Part shown: positions 1 through 6,628 of the stretch, piece after piece
Layout: each line of letters opens with the position of its first letter
Numbering within the stretch: position 1 is the first letter of the stretch
Origin: a virus
Reading direction: 5' to 3' (one strand)
DNA: 25,350 nucleotides
Virus record (IMG/VR): IMGVR_UViG_3300010354_000580
Span: 1 to 25,350 of that record
Translations under genes and position numbers: made by a program
The notes under the pieces: model-generated
What the model saw: the letters and a program-made list of their open reading frames with translations, nothing else
Databases searched by the model: none
Told to the model about the DNA's origin: nothing

Positions 1-126
1 GAGTTCCAGGGCGTAACAAGCTCTGTTATATTCACTTCTGGTTATGGTCAAGCTAATACAACTGGAGACTATGGTCGTGAAAAAGTTAAAGAGTGGTACG
101 GAGTACCTTCAGCTCAAGCTCTCTAA
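1..126 (+). CDS. 3' end of an unidentified phage protein (partial)
   Basis: Reading frame 1 is open from the window edge to a TAA at 124-126, giving the last 41 residues of a protein that ends in KVKEWYGVPSAQAL. The start lies outside the window. The fragment is rich in Gly, Thr and Ser (SGYGQANTTGDYG), which would suit a virion or lysis protein, but no family is recognised. It directly precedes, and overlaps, small membrane proteins of the lysis region, so a late-expressed tail or lysin gene is a reasonable guess only. Confidence 0.6.
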   Translation, partial: EFQGVTSSVIFTSGYGQANTTGDYGREKVKEWYGVPSAQAL

Positions 127-367
127 TGCATGGAAAGCCCCAATCATTCTTGATAAACAAGATAAAAAAAGTGGCACTATTGCCTGGGGCAGTCTAGCAT
201 TGGGAATACTAGCATATGATATATATGCTATAAAATCCAAAAAGATTGAAACATTAACTAGATCTTTTTGGAGATTAACAGAAAAACCAATAGAAGGAAG
301 TTTATTAATCGGAGCGTGGTTAGGTTTAACCTTTCATCTTCTTATAGAGAAGCAAATACGAAAATAA
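71..367 (+). CDS. small two-helix membrane protein, possible lysis accessory
   Basis: From the ATG at 71 the product is 98 aa with two hydrophobic segments, about residues 35-52 (IAWGSLALGILAYDIYAI) and 75-93 (EGSLLIGAWLGLTFHLLIE), separated by a short charged loop. It therefore very likely sits in the inner membrane. It lies just before a holin-like gene, and small membrane proteins of this kind are common beside holins in actinophages. The start is uncertain: ATG at 44, ATG at 71 and GTG at 77 are all in frame, and a GGAG at 64-67 is best spaced for GTG 77 or is tight for ATG 71. All of these overlap the upstream gene by about 50 bases or more, which is unusual. The specific function is unknown. 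Confidence 0.6.
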   Translation: MVVKKLKSGTEYLQLKLSNAWKAPIILDKQDKKSGTIAWGSLALGILAYDIYAIKSKKIETLTRSFWRLTEKPIEGSLLIGAWLGLTFHLLIEKQIRK

Positions 368-378
368 ACGGAGGAAGA

Positions 379-576
379 ATGAGCAAACTTCATAAAGATA
401 TTTTAGAAAGAGCTATTTGGACAGCTGTGCAAGCATTTGTTGCAGTGTACACTGTTGGTGGAGTTGATGAATTAAAGTCAGCTGCCGCAGCAGCTTTTGC
501 CGCAGGCATAAGCGTTATAAAAGGTTTTGTTGCCACAAAGATGGGAGATAGCGAATCTGCAGCAACGTTGAAGTAA
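379..576 (+). CDS. r1t-type holin
   Basis: This 65-aa protein has a short polar N terminus (MSKLHKDILERA), a first hydrophobic helix at about residues 13-27 (WTAVQAFVAVYTVGG), an Ala-rich second helix at about 33-51, and a charged tail. This two-helix pattern, including a leading 'RAxWTxVQA', matches the phage r1t holin family as I remember it. Holins oligomerise in the cytoplasmic membrane and open it so that lysin can reach the cell wall. The start is fixed by a strong GGAGG at 370-374 five bases upstream of ATG 379; a longer in-frame opening back to 268 runs through the previous gene and is not credible. A hairpin complex follows, so it probably ends the late transcript. Confidence 0.8.
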   Translation: MSKLHKDILERAIWTAVQAFVAVYTVGGVDELKSAAAAAFAAGISVIKGFVATKMGDSESAATLK

Positions 577-590
577 TGTTAATTAGATAA

Positions 591-659
591 GTATGCCAAT
601 GTGTGGTATACTTTCACCTAGATAGGTGCAATACCCCGCCTGTTTATGGCGGGGTATTG
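591..659 (+). terminator. three consecutive hairpins ending the lysis region
   Basis: Three stems lie in tandem. Hairpin 1 is 591-611, with an 8-bp stem including one G-T pair and a 5-nt loop. Hairpin 2 is 615-628, a 5-bp stem (cacct/aggtg) with a 4-nt loop. Hairpin 3 is 629-659, a perfect 12-bp stem (caataccccgcc) with a 7-nt loop. The GC-rich third stem is the likely terminator of the holin transcript, although the T tract after it is weak. Hairpins 2 and 3 abut directly, so the whole element could instead be a structured leader or small RNA for the next module. Confidence 0.65.
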
Positions 660-719
660 TGTTCTCAGGGTTAGTATATAGGTTTTAACAAATGTATTCA
701 CACTTATTAAGGATTAGAG

Positions 720-1430
720 ATGTCTTTGCACGATATGGAAAGTGTTATAGCCAATGATTCATTATCTTTTGATTTAGCCCAAAAATATTTAAACCTGTAT
801 GTTGCAGACATTGGATGGGCAACACATATAGAGACACTTTGGAATCAGAGTAAAAAGAAATTTAAGAATGATAATGAGGCAAAAGCTCACCTTAAAAAGG
901 CAATAAGCTGTGCATCAATGCTTCCATATATTGAGAAAACTCTTATACCTACACCTCCAGAGCAATTATTGTTTTGGTGTACGGCATGGAAACAGTTTAC
1001 TGAAAATGATTGGTTTTCTATTTTAAAGGATGTTATTAAAAAGGATATAGAAATTTCTTATAATAGAAATAGATTAATTGAATATGGAATTATAGATCCA
1101 ATTGATTTTTCTCCAATGACCCGTCAGGCATATAACTGGTTATATCAGAAGGCAGATGAAGAAAACATTCTAAGCGAAACAAATTCTGCAGATATAAAAA
1201 ATAAATTTTCTAATATTGTAAGAGTATATGGTGGAGTCACTGTATGTAATATGTTTATTAATCACAAGTTAAATATTAATAAGGTGTTTAATTGGAGAAG
1301 CGGTTATTTCTTCGAAAAAGAAATATACAAAGTATACGATATAGATCAACTTATAAAAATAAAAACAACAGAGTTAAGCAAAATTAATTCTTCATATATA
1401 AAAAAGAACGTTCAAAAAACAGGAGTATAA
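720..1430 (+). CDS. hypothetical protein, first gene of the metabolic module
   Basis: This 236-aa soluble protein belongs to no family I can name. It has no membrane segment, no P-loop and no clear cysteine cluster. Its composition is rich in Lys, Asn and Ile, and the pattern is helical throughout. Aromatic-rich stretches stand out (LLFWCTAWKQFTENDWF around residues 83-99, and RQAYNWLYQKA around 134-144). ATG 720 has an AAGGA about seven bases upstream. It is the first gene after the hairpin complex and ends one base before the ribonucleotide reductase gene, so the two are probably co-transcribed and possibly translationally coupled. Confidence 0.75.
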   Translation: MSLHDMESVIANDSLSFDLAQKYLNLYVADIGWATHIETLWNQSKKKFKNDNEAKAHLKKAISCASMLPYIEKTLIPTPPEQLLFWCTAWKQFTENDWFSILKDVIKKDIEISYNRNRLIEYGIIDPIDFSPMTRQAYNWLYQKADEENILSETNSADIKNKFSNIVRVYGGVTVCNMFINHKLNINKVFNWRSGYFFEKEIYKVYDIDQLIKIKTTELSKINSSYIKKNVQKTGV

Positions 1431-1431
1431 T

Positions 1432-3489
1432 ATGTCTGACAATTTAGTATCATTTAATTTTCGTTTAACAGATGATTTTGTAGATGGGTATAGAAGTAAA
1501 AAAGCACCATTTGGTTATGCAGACGCCGCTGGTAACTCTGTTGGGGAAATAACATTCTTAAGAACTTATTCTAGAATTAAGGAAGATGGAACAAAAGAAA
1601 CTTGGGTTGATGTATGCGAAAGAGTAATTAATGGAATGTATTCTTTACAAAAAGAGCACTGTAAAAAAAATAGACTTCCCTGGAATGATTTAAAGGCTCA
1701 AGCTTCTGCGAAAGAAGCTTTTGATCGTTTGTTTAACTTAAAGTGGACTCCACCGGGACGTGGCTTGTGGGTAATGGGAACTCCTATAGTTATGGTTCAG
1801 AAAAACTCTGCCGCACTACAAAATTGTGCATTTGTTAGTACAGCAGAAATGACAAAAGCAAACCCTGCAAAACCATTTGGCTTTTTAATGGAAGCGTCAA
1901 TGCTTGGTGTTGGTGTTGGATTTGACGATAAGGGCGCTGATAAAGATTTTATGATATATGAACCAAACCGTTTAACTACTGCTGTGCAAATTGAAGATTC
2001 AAGAGAAGGTTGGGTTGATTCAGTTGTTGTGCTAATTAATTCATATCTGAAACCAGATCAAAATCCTATTGAATTTGATTACTCAGAAATTAGACCTGCT
2101 GGTACTCCAATTAAAACATTTGGTGGTACAGCAGCAGGCGCAGATCCATTGATAAAACTACATAATCATATTAGAAAAATGTTTATTGGACGTTCAGGAC
2201 AGAAACTTACAAGAGTTGATATTGCGGACATAGGTAATACGATTGGCGTTTGTGTTGTTTCTGGTAATGTGCGACGTTCTGCAGAATTATTAATAGGTAG
2301 ACTTGACGATGAACGGTTCCTTAATTTAAAAAATGCAGAGGTATTTCCTGAAAGAAACTCATATTCACCAGATTCTCCCGGTTGGGGATGGATGTCAAAT
2401 AACTCTGTAGAAACATCTGTTGGCGTTGATTTAACATCTATTGTTGATGGTATTGCTAGAAACGGTGAACCAGGGGTTATATGGTTAGATATGTCAAGAA
2501 AATATGGTCGTTTAGCTGATGCACCAAATAATAAGGACTGGAGAGTTGCTGGCTATAATCCTTGCGCAGAACAGTCACTTGAATCGTATGAATGCTGTAC
2601 ACTGGTGGAAACATATCTCAATAGACATGATTCGCTAGAAGATTTTAAGAGAACATTAAAGTTTGCGTACCTATATGCTAAGACAGTTACACTTCTTCCG
2701 ACACACTGGGAAGAAACAAACGCTATTATGCAACGTAATCGTAGAATTGGAACTTCAGTTTCTGGTGTAGCTAACTTTGCAGATAAATTAGGTCTCCCAA
2801 TACTTAGGGAGTGGTTAGACAATGGATATCAGACTGTTCAGAGATATGATAATATTTATTCTGAGTGGCTTGGAATTCGTGAGTCAATCAAAACAACAAC
2901 AGTAAAGCCTTCTGGAACAGTTTCAATTCTTGCCGGAGAATCTCCTGGTGTCCATTGGACTCCAGGCGGAAAATATTTCTTTAGAGCAATTCGTTTTTCC
3001 AATGATGATCCAATGCTACCATTATTTAGAATGGCTAATTATAGGGTTGAGCAAGCGTCAGAGTCTCCAGATACAACTTCTGTAGTATTTTTTCCAATAG
3101 TTTCTGAAGCAAAAAGATCAGAAAAAGATGTTACAATTTTTGAAAAAATGTCATTAGCTGCAACAGCGCAAAGATATTGGTCTGATAATTCTGTTTCTGT
3201 AACAATATCCTTTGATTCAGAGACTGAGCAGCATCACATAGGCACAGTTCTGCATATGTATGATGGGCAACTAAAGACTGTTTCATTTTTACCGCAAGGG
3301 AATTTCACATATCCACAAATGCCGTACACGCAAATAAGTAAAGAAGAATATGATCAAGCCTCTATGAATATTATGCCGATAGATTTTACTGGCATATATC
3401 AAGGATTGGCAGCAGATGCTGTTGGGGAAAGTTATTGCACAACAGATAGTTGTGAAATAAAATTCATTAAGGAAAATACAAAGGTTTAA
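1432..3489 (+). CDS. nrdJ: adenosylcobalamin-dependent (class II) ribonucleotide reductase
   Basis: The enzyme reduces ribonucleotides to deoxyribonucleotides with a B12-derived radical, supplying dNTPs for phage replication. The 685-aa product has the family motifs in order: PPGRGLW at 107-113, the first redox cysteine in LQNCAFVST (C132), GVGVGFDD, GNVRRSAELL near 278-287, and NPCAE at 376-380 with the radical cysteine C378 and E380. C389 is the second redox cysteine. A KPSGTVS segment follows later, and the C-terminal shuttle pair is C669-x4-C674. The C378-to-C389 spacing of 11 equals that of the Lactobacillus leichmannii monomeric triphosphate reductase (C408 to C419), so that subtype is likely. 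It is somewhat shorter than that enzyme. ATG 1432 lies one base after the upstream stop, with GGAG eight bases before. Confidence 0.95.
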   Translation: MSDNLVSFNFRLTDDFVDGYRSKKAPFGYADAAGNSVGEITFLRTYSRIKEDGTKETWVDVCERVINGMYSLQKEHCKKNRLPWNDLKAQASAKEAFDRLFNLKWTPPGRGLWVMGTPIVMVQKNSAALQNCAFVSTAEMTKANPAKPFGFLMEASMLGVGVGFDDKGADKDFMIYEPNRLTTAVQIEDSREGWVDSVVVLINSYLKPDQNPIEFDYSEIRPAGTPIKTFGGTAAGADPLIKLHNHIRKMFIGRSGQKLTRVDIADIGNTIGVCVVSGNVRRSAELLIGRLDDERFLNLKNAEVFPERNSYSPDSPGWGWMSNNSVETSVGVDLTSIVDGIARNGEPGVIWLDMSRKYGRLADAPNNKDWRVAGYNPCAEQSLESYECCTLVETYLNRHDSLEDFKRTLKFAYLYAKTVTLLPTHWEETNAIMQRNRRIGTSVSGVANFADKLGLPILREWLDNGYQTVQRYDNIYSEWLGIRESIKTTTVKPSGTVSILAGESPGVHWTPGGKYFFRAIRFSNDDPMLPLFRMANYRVEQASESPDTTSVVFFPIVSEAKRSEKDVTIFEKMSLAATAQRYWSDNSVSVTISFDSETEQHHIGTVLHMYDGQLKTVSFLPQGNFTYPQMPYTQISKEEYDQASMNIMPIDFTGIYQGLAADAVGESYCTTDSCEIKFIKENTKV

Positions 3490-3490
3490 A

Positions 3491-3874
3491 ATGGCAAATG
3501 AAGAAGAAGATTTTGATAAAAAATTTACAGAAATAGTAAGTTCTAATAATCTTAGCGAAATTAATGAGTCTTATAGTGGACAAGTTAAAATGGGATTAAA
3601 GGAACTTGCTATAATGCAGCAGTCAATACTTGAGGCTTTAGGTCACATAAACGAACTAATACTTAACGCAATTGAAGGAGCAAATATACTTGATGATCCA
3701 TTGGGTGAAGAGTTAGAATTATTAACCGCATTGTATAAAATATCAGAAGATTTTAATGAATGCATATCTGATAAGTATTTGGAACTTGCTATAATAGATG
3801 AAGATGACGAAGAAGAAAACGAAGAAGAATTAAATGGAGATGAAAATGAACCAGGACCAGAAGATTGGTACTGA
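3491..3874 (+). CDS. hypothetical protein with hyperacidic C-terminal tail
   Basis: This 127-aa protein has two parts. Residues 1-100 are helical, with a Leu/Ile-rich core (LKELAIMQQSILEALGHINEL). From about 101 to 127 the tail is almost all Asp and Glu (IDEDDEEENEEEL) and ends in GPEDWY. No family is recognised. An acidic tail ending in aromatic residues resembles the C-terminal tips of single-stranded-DNA-binding proteins, which dock partner proteins, but no OB-fold is evident, so this is only an analogy. It starts one base after the reductase stop, and its last 29 bases contain the ThyX start, so translation of the two is probably coupled. Confidence 0.75.
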   Translation: MANEEEDFDKKFTEIVSSNNLSEINESYSGQVKMGLKELAIMQQSILEALGHINELILNAIEGANILDDPLGEELELLTALYKISEDFNECISDKYLELAIIDEDDEEENEEELNGDENEPGPEDWY

Positions 3875-4559
3875 TACAATAGATGTATTAAATAATGGAT
3901 ATGTTAGATTAGTTGACATAATGGGCTCAGATCTATCTGTGGTCAATGCGGCAAGAGCATCATTTGCCAAAGAATCACAAGAAATGTCAGTTCAAGATAG
4001 TAGGTTATTAGATTTTCTTGCTAGAGAAAATCATATGTCACCATTCAGACACGCTTTTATGACTTTTGAATTTAAGGCTCCGCTTATGGTTGCTAGACAA
4101 CATTGGAAATATGTTGTTGGCTCAGACCACACTATGGACTCATGGAATGAATCAAGTAGAAGATATATAACTATGGAGCCAGAGTTTTATATACCAACTA
4201 ATGAACAATGGAGACTTGCCCCGGAAAATAAAAAACAAGGTTCTGGTGGGCCAGTTGATCCGTGGACAGGAACAATATTAACACAAAATTTAATTGACTA
4301 TATAAATCAAGGAGAGGCTTTTTATGCAATGGCAATGCAAGCTGGTATAGCAGCCGAACAGGCTAGATTATTTTTACCAGCATACGCCATGCATGTCGTA
4401 TATAGGTGGTCATGCAGTCTGCAATCTGTTGCTTTATTTCTTAATCAAAGACTTGAAGAAGATGCTCAAAAAGAGATACAAGAATATGCAAAAGCAGTTT
4501 TTGAATTAATTAAAAATAAATTTCCTGTATCAATATCTGTTTTAGTTGGAAAATTATGA
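3846..4559 (+). CDS. thyX: flavin-dependent thymidylate synthase ThyX
   Basis: ThyX makes dTMP from dUMP using FAD, NADPH and methylenetetrahydrofolate, with no need for dihydrofolate reductase. From ATG 3846 the product is 237 aa. The signature region is at residues 84-107: it keeps R84-Q85 and the downstream S-x-N-x-x-S-x-R block (S99, N101, S104, R106). However, the RHR triplet of classical ThyX reads K-Y-V at 88-90, and a short insert precedes the S-W-N block. Other ThyX-like features are the NHMSPFRHAFMTF segment and the C-terminal ARLFLP...YRWSCSLQSVALFLNQR region. ATG codons at 3834 and 3840 are also in frame; GGAG at 3836-3839 sits six bases before 3846, which decides the start. It works with the neighbouring dCMP deaminase, which supplies dUMP. 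Confidence 0.92.
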   Translation: MNQDQKIGTDTIDVLNNGYVRLVDIMGSDLSVVNAARASFAKESQEMSVQDSRLLDFLARENHMSPFRHAFMTFEFKAPLMVARQHWKYVVGSDHTMDSWNESSRRYITMEPEFYIPTNEQWRLAPENKKQGSGGPVDPWTGTILTQNLIDYINQGEAFYAMAMQAGIAAEQARLFLPAYAMHVVYRWSCSLQSVALFLNQRLEEDAQKEIQEYAKAVFELIKNKFPVSISVLVGKL

Positions 4560-4723
4560 TAATAAATATATTTAAATTAATATTATTTTCATTTTTATTA
4601 AACTACGTAGTGTCTTTGCAAATATTAAATCAATCCTTAACAAGTAAACGAGAAAGAATTGTAACAATAATTCTTTCTTTATTTGTTGGAACTTTGTCTG
4701 GTGCAATTATTTTATGGATTTAA
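4556..4723 (+). CDS. small membrane protein, 55 aa
   Basis: This short gene is held between two sure genes by tight overlaps: its ATG (4556) shares ATGA with the ThyX stop, and its TAA (4721-4723) lies ten bases inside the deaminase gene. The product has two hydrophobic helices, about residues 4-23 (NIFKLILFSFLLNYVVSLQI) and 35-54 (IVTIILSLFVGTLSGAIILW), joined by a basic loop (SLTSKRER). A helical hairpin in the inner membrane is therefore likely. The overlaps and the clean two-helix pattern argue that it is real. The function is unknown; a membrane accessory or superinfection-exclusion role cannot be judged from sequence. Confidence 0.65.
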   Translation: MIINIFKLILFSFLLNYVVSLQILNQSLTSKRERIVTIILSLFVGTLSGAIILWI

Positions 4724-5175
4724 CAAAAAAAGACATTCAATATATGCAACTTTGCATTAGTATGTCAAAAATATTTTCTACTTGTTTAAAAAAACAATAC
4801 GCTGCAATTTTAGTTGATGAATATGGTCACGTTGTTGGGATGGGATACAATGGTGGACCAGCCGGCATGCCTCATTGCAAGGATGGGTACTGTCCTAGAT
4901 TAAAAGATAATTCCCCAAATGGATCATTATACGATAATTGTATAGCTATTCACGCAGAAGCTAATGCACTTTTGCATTCTGATTACTCCAGTAGACCAAA
5001 AAAGATTTACGTGAATGGACCACCATGTTTTAGTTGTGCTAAACTGATAGCTAATTCAACAATTGAAAAAGTTTTTTATCTAAACGATAAAAATTATCTA
5101 GATTGGGATAATGTGAGTAGTTTTTTACAACAGTGTTCTGTGCAACTAGTAGGAGTTGATGATGCCAGCATCTAA
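4714..5175 (+). CDS. dCMP deaminase
   Basis: This zinc enzyme deaminates dCMP to dUMP, the substrate of ThyX next door. The 153-aa protein has the cytidine/deoxycytidylate deaminase fold signatures: HAEAN with zinc ligand H80 and catalytic E82, and PPCFSCAKLI with zinc ligands C105 and C108. The N-terminal MGYNGGPAGMPHC segment is typical of dCMP deaminases. Its length is close to phage and bacterial family members. The ATG lies inside the 3' end of the small membrane gene. A ComE-like or nucleoside-level deaminase is a less likely alternative given the family segment and the neighbours. Confidence 0.92.
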   Translation: MDLTKKDIQYMQLCISMSKIFSTCLKKQYAAILVDEYGHVVGMGYNGGPAGMPHCKDGYCPRLKDNSPNGSLYDNCIAIHAEANALLHSDYSSRPKKIYVNGPPCFSCAKLIANSTIEKVFYLNDKNYLDWDNVSSFLQQCSVQLVGVDDASI

Positions 5176-5374
5176 ATTAAATTATATTTTAGCTTATGAA
5201 GGGCATAGTCAAGTATATGGTTGTTCTTCAAAAAAAATAGCAGAAGAAAGCCCAACACCAGAGGGGTACACAGAAGATGATAAGAATATATTTTTCATAA
5301 CTTTTGAACCAGATACAAACAACATATGTTTGTTTAAACTAGAAAAAGAAAGCAATGGCAAAGAAACAAAATAA
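5162..5374 (+). CDS. hypothetical protein, 70 aa
   Basis: This small soluble protein has no recognised domain. It is moderately acidic in the middle (EESPTPEGYTEDDK) with a short strand-like stretch after it (NIFFITFEPDTNNICLFKLE). Three starts are possible in a row (TTG 5156, ATG 5159, ATG 5162). AGGAG at 5151-5155 is six bases from ATG 5162, which I prefer. It overlaps the deaminase stop by 14 bases and the next gene by 20 bases, so it belongs to the same translationally coupled run. Confidence 0.65.
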   Translation: MPASKLNYILAYEGHSQVYGCSSKKIAEESPTPEGYTEDDKNIFFITFEPDTNNICLFKLEKESNGKETK

Positions 5375-5591
5375 TAAGAAGAAAGTTAGTGTTAAAATTG
5401 TTTCAGGAGAAACATTTTTAATATTAGATTTAGATATAGCTTTACATATAGCTGAAACATATGATTATCTTTCTGTAGAACAATCAGAAGACGGATATGC
5501 AGCTTGGTATAGAGATGTTGCAGATAGTGTACGTATGCAAGCAAATGAAAACTTATACAGCGAAGATTCTTATGAAGAAGATTGGATATAG
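5355..5591 (+). CDS. hypothetical protein, 78 aa, basic head and acidic tail
   Basis: This small protein has an asymmetric charge pattern: a Lys-rich N terminus (MAKKQNNKKKVSVK), a central strand and helix portion (ETFLILDLDIALHIAETYDYL), and an acidic end (YSEDSYEEDWI). No known family is recognised. It overlaps the genes on both sides by about 20 bases. The acidic tail ending in Trp-Ile resembles the tail of the protein encoded at 3491-3874. Confidence 0.65.
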   Translation: MAKKQNNKKKVSVKIVSGETFLILDLDIALHIAETYDYLSVEQSEDGYAAWYRDVADSVRMQANENLYSEDSYEEDWI

Positions 5592-5823
5592 TTTAATATT
5601 TTTTGGCGCTATAGCTACAACATATATAGTTTTAAATTGCGCTAACAAAAAAAATAATAATAAAAATATTAACTCGCCAACAATTGCTCAGTATTTAAAT
5701 AGATTGATTGAATTTTTTGATTCAGACAGTATTGATTTAGCTGAGGATAATTTTCTTAATTTAGTAGATTTTGGGATTAGTCTTAATGGAGCTTTTGAGT
5801 CAACAGTTTTTGGAGAACAGTAA
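5572..5823 (+). CDS. hypothetical protein with N-terminal membrane anchor
   Basis: From ATG 5572 the product is 83 aa. It starts MKKIG followed by a single hydrophobic segment at about residues 6-22 (YSLIFFGAIATTYIVLN), then a Cys and an Asn/Lys-rich linker, then a mostly acidic helical domain (IAQYLNRLIEFFDSDSIDLAEDNFLNLVDF). This looks like a membrane-anchored protein with the domain possibly outside the cytoplasm. A lipoprotein signal is conceivable (VLNC) but lacks the typical small-residue box. A longer in-frame opening back to 5497 lies inside the previous gene and is less likely. It ends directly before the glycosyltransferase start. Confidence 0.6.
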   Translation: MKKIGYSLIFFGAIATTYIVLNCANKKNNNKNINSPTIAQYLNRLIEFFDSDSIDLAEDNFLNLVDFGISLNGAFESTVFGEQ

Positions 5824-6627
5824 ATGATAGATCTATGTGTTATTAACTATAATACTAAAAATTTATTAAAAAGATTTTTAGATACCTTACATAGTGATAT
5901 AGATTCATGTAATAAAATGTGGAAATTGCATATAGCAGATAATGGGTCTACTGATGATACACTTTCTTGGTTTAGTTCCAACTATCAAAACTATTTTATA
6001 GATTCATTTTATAAAAATGAAAATATAGGATACTCTGGTGCAGCAAATCAAATGGCAAAAAATACTGATTCAGAAATTATTGCCATATTAAACGCAGACA
6101 TATGGATGAACAGTAGTGATGTTGAAAAAATATACAATATATTTTTAGAAAATAAAGATATACACATACTTGGACCAAAGCAGAGAGATGAAAATGGTCA
6201 TATAACTCACGCTGGAATTATTGGTACTGGATCACAGCCTAAGATGAGAGGTTGGCTAGATTATGATCCAGAAGATATCTTGTATAAAGACAGAATAAAT
6301 TGCGTGACTGTATCTGGCGCCGCTTTCTTTGTGAGAAGAAGCGTATGGAACGCCATGACTTACAATTTAGAATACAGAAAATTATATCCAAACGCAATAG
6401 GAGCATTTTTGCCAACACCTCATTATTACGAAGAAACTTGGTGCGCATATTTTGCTAGACATCTTGGTTATAATGTTGTGTATGATGGTAGTGTGTCTAT
6501 TGGCCATAGTTGGCATGCGTCATCACCAAAGCCAAACGAAGGCTTTAGCCACGCCGACGCCATGTTTCCTGTTAGTAGGGAAATGTTTAGAAAAGCTTGT
6601 GATCATTTTGGAATAGAAAGAGATTAA
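5824..6627 (+). CDS. family 2 glycosyltransferase (GT-A fold)
   Basis: This 267-aa enzyme is likely to transfer a sugar from a nucleotide sugar. N-terminal GT2 features are visible: strand and loop VINYNTKNLL, the nucleotide-binding ADNGSTDDT at about 38-46, NENIGYSGAANQ at 65-76, and NADIW at 90-94 taking the place of the metal-binding DxD. A later GAAFFVRRSVW and the YYEETWCAYFARHLGY segment give the acceptor and catalytic-base region of rhamnosyltransferase-like GT2 proteins. No membrane helix is seen, so it is cytosolic. GGAG at 5813-5816 precedes ATG 5824. It sits next to a DNA methyltransferase, so the acceptor could be modified DNA, but a virion or cell-surface acceptor is just as possible. 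Confidence 0.88.
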   Translation: MIDLCVINYNTKNLLKRFLDTLHSDIDSCNKMWKLHIADNGSTDDTLSWFSSNYQNYFIDSFYKNENIGYSGAANQMAKNTDSEIIAILNADIWMNSSDVEKIYNIFLENKDIHILGPKQRDENGHITHAGIIGTGSQPKMRGWLDYDPEDILYKDRINCVTVSGAAFFVRRSVWNAMTYNLEYRKLYPNAIGAFLPTPHYYEETWCAYFARHLGYNVVYDGSVSIGHSWHASSPKPNEGFSHADAMFPVSREMFRKACDHFGIERD

Positions 6628-6628
6628 G

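Noticed and set aside
577-719. tRNA or tRNA-like gene in the structured intergenic region
   Set aside because: The three stems do not form a cloverleaf and there is no TTC-type T loop or CCA-compatible acceptor stem.
2553-2822. Open minus-strand frame of 89 codons
   Set aside because: It lies wholly inside the ribonucleotide reductase gene, has no ribosome-binding site or family resemblance, and its composition is that of a frame shadow.
3643-3879. Ser-rich minus-strand frame
   Set aside because: The Ser runs are only the complement of the GAA/GAT-rich acidic tail on the plus strand.
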